Source of the DNA: an uncultured Treponema sp.
GTDB lineage: Bacteria > Spirochaetota > Spirochaetia > Treponematales > Treponemataceae
Assembly: GCA_937900125.1 (NCBI GenBank)
Contig: CALCEK010000176.1
Coordinates: forward strand, 1 to 5,173
Length of the DNA: 5,173 nt
Direction of reading: 5' to 3'
Shown piece after piece: positions 1 through 4,557 of the stretch. The position numbers were made by a program, and so were the translations under genes. The notes beneath the pieces are model-generated. The model made no database searches. It worked only from the letters and a program-made list of their open reading frames with translations, and was not told the DNA's origin. Every line of letters begins with the position of its first letter. Position 1 is the stretch's first letter.

Positions 1-103
1 ATTTTACCATTTTATTTGAACGCTGTAAATTCCTGAGTTTTTAGACAATCTCCCCAGTGTTTTGTCAAGTGATGCAAATCTCCCCCTTGACTTTTGCGCT
101 GAA

Positions 104-132
104 TAGACAAAAGTTTCTAAAACTTTTATAAT
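104..132 (+). promoter_or_regulatory. Candidate sigma-70-type promoter of the MATE gene
   Basis: A TAGACA hexamer (104-109, five of six matches to TTGACA) is followed by a 17-base spacer and a perfect TATAAT (127-132). The normal transcription start, about 7 bases past the -10 box, would fall near 139, only 1-2 bases before the ATG at 141. The transcript would therefore be leaderless or nearly so. No purine-rich ribosome binding site precedes the ATG, which fits. The match is seen in the sequence; promoter activity is inferred. Confidence 0.65.
109..127. promoter_or_regulatory. Perfect 8-bp inverted repeat filling the promoter spacer, candidate operator
   Basis: AAAAGTTT (109-116) and AAACTTTT (120-127) are exact reverse complements separated by CTA. 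The dyad runs from the last base of the -35 box to the first base of the -10 box. A dyad in this position is where repressors such as TetR/MarR-type proteins, or activators of the MerR type, commonly control drug efflux genes. MerR targets usually have a longer 19-20 bp spacer, and here it is 17, so a repressor is more natural. No regulator gene lies in the window. It contains no GC-rich stem and is unlikely to act as an RNA hairpin terminator. Confidence 0.5.
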
Positions 133-140
133 CGGACAAA

Positions 141-1535
141 ATGGCAAATGAAACAAATAGGGGAGTGCAAGAAAATCCGCTTGGAACTGCCCCGCTTGGA
201 AAATTACTTTTTTCGCTTGCGTTTCCGTCAATTGTGGCGAATGTTGTAAACGCACTTTACAATGTTGTAGACCAAATTTTTATAGGGCAGGGCGTGGGCT
301 ATCTTGGTAATGCGGCAACTTCTGTGGCTTTTCCGCTTACAACAATTTGTATGGCAATTGGCTTGATGGTCGGCTTAGGTTGCGCGTCGGGTTTTAATCT
401 TGAACTAGGACGCGGAAATCCCAAAACGGCACAAAAACTTGCGGGAACAAGTGCGTCAACAGTTTTGCTTGCAGGTTGTGTTATTTGCATTTTGGTGCGC
501 ATTTTCCTTGAACCGCTTTTGACAGCCTTTGGTGCTACAGAGCAAATTCTCCCTTATGCAAAAGAATATGCGGGCATAACAAGTTTTGGTATTCCATTTT
601 TACTTTTTTCTACAGGAATAAATCCGCTTGTTCGCGCAGACCGCAGTCCAAAATATTCAATGTTTGCAATTGTTACGGGAGCTGTTTTAAATACAATTTT
701 AGACCCGATTTTTATTTTTGTGTTTGACTGGAAAATCGCGGGAGCGGCTTGGGCAACGGTTATAAGTCAAGTTATTTCTGCCCTAATTTTGATTTTGTAC
801 TTTCCGCGTTTTAAGTCAGTTTGTTTTGAAGCTTCGGATTTTATTCCGCGCTTTGAACACATTGCAACAATTTGTCGTTTGGGATTTAATTCGTTTGTGT
901 TTCAGTTTTCAAATCTCCTTGTACAAATTACTCTGAACAACACACTAAGGCTTTACGGCGCAAGTTCGCCTTACGGAAGCGACATTCCTATTGCCGCCGC
1001 TGGAATTGTAATGAAAATAAACGTCATTTTTATCGCTCTAATAATCGGGCTGATAAACGGGGCGCAACCAATTTGCAGTTTTAATTACGGAGCGCAAAAG
1101 TACAGCCGTGTGCGCAAAACAGTTTCCCTTTTTATGCGGACAAGCGCAATCATTTCAATCGTTTTGTGGCTGATTTTTGAACTTTTCCCTAGACAATTGA
1201 CTTCTATTTTTGGAAGCGGGGACGAATTGTATTTTGATTTTGCCGCGCGATTTATGCGAATCTACCTATTTTTTACCTTTTTAAACGGAATGCGCATTTG
1301 TTGCGCAACATTTTTTCCGTCAATCGGGAACGCTGCAAAGGGCGCGATAATTTCTTTTTCGTACCAAATTGTGCTGATTATTCCGTTAATGCTGATTCTT
1401 CCTCGATTTTTTGGCTTAAATGGCGTTTTGTTTTCTACACCGACCGCCGATTTTATTACATTCGTGCTTTCAATGATTCTTTTAATCGACGAGCTAAGAA
1501 AAATGCCCAAAACAGATTGTCCACAGAAAAAATAG
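141..1535 (+). CDS. MATE-family multidrug/cation antiporter (MepA/NorM-like)
   Basis: This is an inner-membrane efflux protein of 464 residues, within the usual 440-470 range of bacterial MATE transporters, which export cationic drugs and dyes in exchange for Na+ or H+. The N terminus has the family's ENPLGTAPLGKLLFSLAFPS opening (11-30), followed by VVDQIFIGQG (42-51). NTILDPIFIF (184-193) closes the first half, and GAQPICSFNYGAQ (307-319) is the equivalent signature of the second half. About twelve hydrophobic segments alternate with short charged loops, in two homologous halves joined near residues 222-245. No cleavable signal peptide is expected. ATG 141 is the first start; an in-frame GTG at 165 lies just before the conserved ENPLG and is preceded directly by AGGGGA with no spacing, so ATG 141 is preferred. 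The start lacks a Shine-Dalgarno sequence and sits 8 bases after TATAAT. The gene is monocistronic and convergent with the tRNAs. The family is certain; the substrate is unknown. Confidence 0.95.
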   Translation: MANETNRGVQENPLGTAPLGKLLFSLAFPSIVANVVNALYNVVDQIFIGQGVGYLGNAATSVAFPLTTICMAIGLMVGLGCASGFNLELGRGNPKTAQKLAGTSASTVLLAGCVICILVRIFLEPLLTAFGATEQILPYAKEYAGITSFGIPFLLFSTGINPLVRADRSPKYSMFAIVTGAVLNTILDPIFIFVFDWKIAGAAWATVISQVISALILILYFPRFKSVCFEASDFIPRFEHIATICRLGFNSFVFQFSNLLVQITLNNTLRLYGASSPYGSDIPIAAAGIVMKINVIFIALIIGLINGAQPICSFNYGAQKYSRVRKTVSLFMRTSAIISIVLWLIFELFPRQLTSIFGSGDELYFDFAARFMRIYLFFTFLNGMRICCATFFPSIGNAAKGAIISFSYQIVLIIPLMLILPRFFGLNGVLFSTPTADFITFVLSMILLIDELRKMPKTDCPQKK

Positions 1536-1583
1536 ATGTGGCTGCGGGCGTGAAAATGCGGATTTTGTTTGCTGCAAAAATGT

Positions 1584-1654
1584 GGCTTTTTTAAATTTTG
1601 TGCGGTGTTTGCCTTACCGCCCGCTGCCCAATCCAATTTAAAAACAAAAAAGCC
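1584..1654. repeat. Long imperfect inverted repeat in the MATE 3' region
   Basis: GGCTTTTTT (1584-1592) is the exact complement of AAAAAAGCC (1646-1654), and AAATT (1593-1597) can pair with AATTT (1635-1639), leaving a small bulge at 1640-1645. Inside lies a short hairpin, GCGGTG (1602-1607) with TACCGC (1615-1620), one pair being G-U. The right arm is shared with the tRNA-side terminator, so the two structures exclude each other. It may help form or protect the 3' end of the transporter mRNA. The outer stem is AT-rich, so function is uncertain. Confidence 0.3.
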
Positions 1655-1679
1655 CAATCTGCAATAGACTAGGCTTTTT
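1646..1679 (-). terminator. Rho-independent terminator downstream of tRNA-Glu, possibly bidirectional
   Basis: Read on the minus strand, AAAAAGCC-UAG-UCU pairs with AGA-UUG-GGCUUUUU around a 5-base AUUGC loop, giving an uninterrupted 14-bp stem that includes two G-U pairs. It is followed by a T tract broken by one G. Read on the plus strand, the two wobble positions become A-C mismatches, so the structure is better suited to the minus strand. The outer stem with T5 could still stop MATE transcripts from the other side. It lies one base past the 3' end of tRNA-Glu. Confidence 0.75.
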
Positions 1680-1680
1680 A

Positions 1681-1752
1681 CGGTCCCTACGGGAGTTGAA
1701 CCCATCTTTAAAGATTGAGAATCTTTCGTCCTAGCCGATAGACGAAGGGAGC
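1681..1752 (-). tRNA. tRNA-Glu, anticodon CTC
   Basis: A 72-base cloverleaf can be folded on the minus strand. It has a 7-base acceptor stem, a D arm GTCTATCGGCTAGGAC, an anticodon stem AAAGA/TCTTT with loop TTCTCAA (anticodon CTC at 1717-1719), a 4-base variable loop, a T stem ATGGG/CCCGT with loop TTCAACT, and discriminator G. The anticodon reads GAG. The 3' CCA is not encoded and must be added enzymatically. The acceptor stem has one C-C mismatch at position 2:71, where bacterial tRNA-Glu normally has a Watson-Crick pair; all other stems pair. It is downstream of tRNA-Gln on the same strand, 51 bases away, with a terminator-like hairpin between. Confidence 0.93.
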
Positions 1753-1772
1753 ATAAAAAAGATATTAAGACT

Positions 1773-1800
1773 AAAAAACTGACCTTTGGGTCAGTTTTTT
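1773..1800 (-). terminator. Symmetric terminator-like hairpin between the two tRNAs
   Basis: ACTGACC (1778-1784) pairs with GGTCAGT (1789-1795) around a 4-base loop. A-tract and T-tract flanks extend the stem to 12 bp and supply a run of six U in either direction. On the minus strand it begins 4 bases after the 3' end of tRNA-Gln, so it would terminate that transcript before tRNA-Glu. On the plus strand nothing upstream clearly needs it, other than read-through from the transporter. It could instead be a partial attenuator or RNA-processing hairpin between the two tRNAs. Confidence 0.75.
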
Positions 1801-1803
1801 AAT

Positions 1804-1874
1804 TTCCCCAAGGAGGATTCGAACCCCCACAATCAGAACCAGAATCTGAGGTGCTACCATTACACAATCGGGGA
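1804..1874 (-). tRNA. tRNA-Gln, anticodon CTG
   Basis: A 71-base cloverleaf folds on the minus strand. The acceptor TCCCCGA/TTGGGGA is fully paired with one G-U. The D arm is GTGTAATGGTAGCAC, and the anticodon stem TCAGA/TCTGA encloses loop TTCTGGT (anticodon CTG, reading CAG). The variable loop has 4 bases, the T stem GGGGG/CCTCC encloses TTCGAAT, and the discriminator is A. CCA is not encoded. The body is typical of bacterial tRNA-Gln. It is the first gene of the minus-strand tRNA pair and has its own promoter immediately upstream. Confidence 0.95.
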
Positions 1875-1889
1875 ATAACCGATATTCAA

Positions 1890-1918
1890 AATGTAACAGA
1901 TATAATATTTTGTGTCAA
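1890..1918 (-). promoter_or_regulatory. Promoter of tRNA-Gln
   Basis: On the minus strand a perfect TTGACA (1913-1918) is followed by a 17-base AT-rich spacer and TACATT (1890-1895, four of six matches to TATAAT). Transcription would start about 7 bases further, leaving roughly an 8-base leader before the tRNA at 1874, as expected for a stable RNA promoter. It is the only convincing promoter I see for either tRNA. Confidence 0.75.
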
Positions 1919-1955
1919 GCCTAATTAAAAAAAATACGAAAATAGTTTTAGGTAG

Positions 1956-1984
1956 TTGTTAATATTTTTTGAAAGAATTACAAT
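1956..1984 (+). promoter_or_regulatory. Candidate promoter for the DUF5312-like/YfiH operon
   Basis: TTGTTA (1956-1961, four of six) and TACAAT (1979-1984, five of six) are separated by 17 bases. The -10 box ends 6 bases before the ATG at 1991, so the predicted start of transcription is the A of that ATG. The area is very AT-rich and other hexamers, such as TAATAT at 1960-1965, could serve instead and would leave a short leader containing AGGAG. Moderate to low certainty. Confidence 0.4.
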
Positions 1985-1990
1985 AGGAGT

Positions 1991-3709
1991 ATGGACAACA
2001 AGGTGGCAGATAACTCAATATTTGATGAGCTTGTAACTGAGATTACATCCGATGAACGAAAACGGATGCTCAAGCGAATGAAACCGCAAACTCTAAAATC
2101 TCAAGAGCAAAAAAAGTCTGACACGCCAAACGTTCAGGCTGAAGACGAATTATCGTATAAGTTTCGTCAGCAGTCGTTTTTTAAACAAATTCTTTATTGG
2201 ATTACGGCAAAAATTACAAATTCTTCCGTGGAAGATGTTTTTAACAAAGCATTGATAAACTCAGAAGCGCGTAGTATCGATAAAGAATATCCAGGACTGG
2301 TTGACTTTAAACGAAAAATTCTTTGTACGGATTTTTATGAAAAAATTGTTCAATTAAAACACAGTGCTGATTTTTTTGAACCTTTCCTTCACGAATACGA
2401 AGAAAAGCGTGGCGCGTTTTTTGTTTCGCTTGGCGATTTGATTATGCCAGAAATTCGCGAACAAATAGAAACTGGTGCAGACCCGTATCAGTATACGTTT
2501 GACAAGGTGATTACAAAAGAAATGCGCACTTCGCTCGTTCACAAAATGGATTCTATTTTGTCAGAAATTCCGCAAGAAAAGCGAAGTGAAATGTTTGTTT
2601 GCGTGCGCGGAATTGAATGGCTTTTGCAGCTTTCAAAATTGCCGTTTTCTAAATTATTGGCAAAATTTGCAGTTGCGCATGACAGCGGAATCAAAGAAGG
2701 ACTTTTTAATCAGGTAAAAGGTGATTGGGGCGATTTTACGCGGATTCTTTGCAATTACACGCCAGTTCCCGATGAAGCCTTAAATGTTCTTTGCAAATTT
2801 AAAGAGCAGCAAGACAAAAATGGCTACAAAAGTCTTGATTCCGAAGCTGAATCCGAAGTGAATTTTATTTCGCTTTCTGGAGCGCAACTTGCTGTAATTA
2901 GAATGTTTATTCAGACCATTCCATTAAAGCGAATTTCTCGGCTAATTTTTGAAAATTATCAATATACACCCGATTCTTTTGGGGGCGGTGAAGATTGGTA
3001 TCAGCTGTACAAAGAAAAATGGCGCAGTATGTTTGACAAGCGCTGGGCAAAATGGAATCGCGACTATCAAAAAGAAAAATTGCGCGAAAAATTACAGGCA
3101 AATTTTGAAATGAACACTTTTCCGCTTTTTCCTTACAGACCGTGGGAAAAACTGTGGGGCGGGCAACCGTTTAGATACGAGCTTACTCTTGGCTTTTTAA
3201 ATGCAGTCTTTAAAAAATTCTATCAAAAGTATGCCGATGTTTTAAAAACAACCGCGTTGGAGGGCGATTTTGCGCTAAAGGATAATCAAGTTGAGTTTAC
3301 CGATATGGTAAATTCGCTTGCAAAAATAAATGAAGACCTTGAAATTCTTGCAAATCAGCTTACGGCAAGCGGCGAATACGGCATTTTGTTTTTGCGACAC
3401 ATGGACGAAGTTCGTACCGAAAAAAATGTTGAGCTAATTTCTGCTGCGATGGACGAAATTGAGCAGGACGTTAGCCAAATTGTCAATTTGTTTGGCAAAA
3501 CTTGTCGCAATTTAACAAATTTGCTTGAAGGAATGCTTTCTAAACGGATTACAGCGTATTATGGACCGCTTACAAATCTTATGCGCATTCGCGGGCGAGA
3601 AAATAAAATCTACCGTGAAAAACTTTATCAGGCTTCTGAAATTGTTGAAAATGTTTACGAAATGCTCCGTGATATTGAACCGCTTGATATGTTTGTGGTA
3701 AACGAATGA
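1991..3709 (+). CDS. Uncharacterised spirochaetal protein, DUF5312-like
   Basis: This 572-residue soluble protein has no signal peptide and no convincing membrane span, so it is probably cytoplasmic. The opening (NSIFDELVTEITSDERKRML, 8-27) is followed by a polar, low-complexity linker (about 31-55). A mostly helical, charge-rich body follows with aromatic-rich patches, notably SFFKQILYWI (62-71), EDWYQLYKEKWRSMFDKRWAKW (334-355) and FPLFPYRPWEKLWGG (377-391). The C-terminal part (about 435-560) looks like long amphipathic helices. I recognise the style of a Treponema/Spirochaetes family of unknown function (DUF5312, from memory) and no catalytic motif. The start is uncertain: AGGAG (1985-1989) is only one base from ATG 1991 and 13 bases from an in-frame GTG at 2003, which would begin the protein VADNSIFDEL. 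The stop overlaps the next gene's ATG (ATGA), indicating a translationally coupled pair. Its role is unknown. Confidence 0.85.
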   Translation: MDNKVADNSIFDELVTEITSDERKRMLKRMKPQTLKSQEQKKSDTPNVQAEDELSYKFRQQSFFKQILYWITAKITNSSVEDVFNKALINSEARSIDKEYPGLVDFKRKILCTDFYEKIVQLKHSADFFEPFLHEYEEKRGAFFVSLGDLIMPEIREQIETGADPYQYTFDKVITKEMRTSLVHKMDSILSEIPQEKRSEMFVCVRGIEWLLQLSKLPFSKLLAKFAVAHDSGIKEGLFNQVKGDWGDFTRILCNYTPVPDEALNVLCKFKEQQDKNGYKSLDSEAESEVNFISLSGAQLAVIRMFIQTIPLKRISRLIFENYQYTPDSFGGGEDWYQLYKEKWRSMFDKRWAKWNRDYQKEKLREKLQANFEMNTFPLFPYRPWEKLWGGQPFRYELTLGFLNAVFKKFYQKYADVLKTTALEGDFALKDNQVEFTDMVNSLAKINEDLEILANQLTASGEYGILFLRHMDEVRTEKNVELISAAMDEIEQDVSQIVNLFGKTCRNLTNLLEGMLSKRITAYYGPLTNLMRIRGRENKIYREKLYQASEIVENVYEMLRDIEPLDMFVVNE

Positions 3710-4452
3710 AAACTCCCGTTAATAACGAAGATGTTTTGGGCGGATTTTTTAAATTCGGCGGAAAACCGATTTTAGATGGTCCGAAATATGAAATTAGTCT
3801 TAAATCAGCAGGGAATATGTCATTTCATTGGGGAGTGGAAAATGCTGTTCGCACTTCTTTTTTAACAAAAATTGCTGATAAAAGACAAAATATTGTTTCT
3901 GTTGAACTTATTCATTCAAAAATAGTCTGTGTTGCCACTTCAGAAAATCTTTTAAATGGAATAAAAGCGGACGGAATTTTGACGCAAGAAAAAAATCTCA
4001 TTCCTGTAATTACAGTTGCGGATTGTATGCCGATTTTTTTGTACCACCATAAAAGTGGCACTTTTGGCGTTTTACACTCTGGCTGGAAAGGAACAGGAAT
4101 TGTTGAAGAAGCCTTAAAATTAGCTGAAAATAAATGGCATCTTGATATAGAAGATTTTTCTGTTGTTTTAGGTCCACATATTCAAGATTGTTGCTATACA
4201 GTTGACAGCGAGCGGGCAGAATATTTTACAAAAAACTTTGGTGCAGAAAGTGTACAAAAAACTCAAAATGGCTTTTCTTTATCTTTAACAAACGCAAATT
4301 TATACCTTTTAAAAATAGCAGGAATCCCAAAAGAAAATATCATTGTACACAACGAATGTACTGTGTGCGACAAAAGATTTTTTTCGTTTAGGCGCGATGC
4401 AGGAAAAGTCGGCATTCCATTTAGCGTTCAAGCCGCTTATGTAAAATGGTAA
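3706..4452 (+). CDS. pgeF: YfiH/LACC1-type polyphenol oxidase-family protein (peptidoglycan editing factor / purine nucleoside phosphorylase-like)
   Basis: The protein has 248 residues, the normal size for the single-domain YfiH (PgeF, Cu-oxidase_4) family. The metal-binding and active-site set is present: H70 in ELIHSK, D106-C107 in VADCMPI, H124 in GVLHSGWKGT, and C162/C163 in GPHIQDCCYTV. The closing CTVCDKRFFSFRRDAG (218-232) corresponds to the family's C-terminal FFSxRRD motif. Family members, which have been called laccases, act on purine nucleosides (phosphorolysis, deamination) in LACC1-type studies, and in E. coli the protein limits misincorporation into peptidoglycan precursors. Which role applies here cannot be read from the sequence. 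Departures from consensus are LIH where QVH is usual, and a C-terminal GKVGIP where a G-R pair is common. The start ATG overlaps the stop of the upstream DUF5312-like gene by 4 bases, so translation is probably coupled. No clear terminator follows. The symbol is by family, not proven orthology. Confidence 0.9.
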   Translation: MKTPVNNEDVLGGFFKFGGKPILDGPKYEISLKSAGNMSFHWGVENAVRTSFLTKIADKRQNIVSVELIHSKIVCVATSENLLNGIKADGILTQEKNLIPVITVADCMPIFLYHHKSGTFGVLHSGWKGTGIVEEALKLAENKWHLDIEDFSVVLGPHIQDCCYTVDSERAEYFTKNFGAESVQKTQNGFSLSLTNANLYLLKIAGIPKENIIVHNECTVCDKRFFSFRRDAGKVGIPFSVQAAYVKW

Positions 4453-4542
4453 AGCTAAAAATCAGTGTAAGAGTCTTGTCTAGTATGTAATTCTATTTCC
4501 CGTAATCTTCTTTTCCCACTACAAAAACTTTTCAAAAAACGC

Positions 4543-4548
4543 TATACT
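4543..4548 (+). promoter_or_regulatory. Possible -10 box of the methyltransferase gene
   Basis: TATACT (five of six matches to TATAAT) ends 9 bases before the first ATG at 4558. No good -35 hexamer lies 16-19 bases upstream, where the sequence is A-rich (around 4519-4526). The 105-bp gap after the previous gene (4453-4557) holds no ORF and no obvious terminator hairpin, so this site is the only transcription signal I see for the methyltransferase. Weak evidence in AT-rich DNA. Confidence 0.3.
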
Positions 4549-4557
4549 GACCTTGCT

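Noticed and set aside
87..92. TTGACT as the -35 box of the MATE promoter
   Set aside because: It is 34 bases from TATAAT and no acceptable -10 lies at 16-19 bases; TAGACA at 104-109 fits with a 17-base spacer.
4..255. 83-codon minus-strand ORF across the MATE promoter
   Set aside because: It overlaps the certain transporter start and the promoter, has no ribosome binding site or recognisable motif, and reads as an antisense shadow.
299..502. 67-codon minus-strand ORF inside the MATE gene
   Set aside because: Fully antisense to conserved transporter sequence, with no motif or start signal.
1298..1594. 98-codon plus-strand ORF overlapping the MATE 3' end
   Set aside because: Out-of-frame shadow of the transporter; composition is Phe/Arg/Asn noise with no motif or ribosome binding site.
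1262..1705. 147-codon minus-strand ORF
   Set aside because: It begins inside tRNA-Glu, runs through its terminator and then antisense through the MATE 3' end; not protein-like.
2354..3101. Two minus-strand ORFs (2354-2542 and 2907-3101) within the 572-residue gene
   Set aside because: Short antisense shadows without start signals or domains.
4525..4532. AAACTTTT before the methyltransferase as a second copy of the MATE operator
   Set aside because: Only one half-site is present, the partner arm is missing, and the motif is common in AT-rich DNA.
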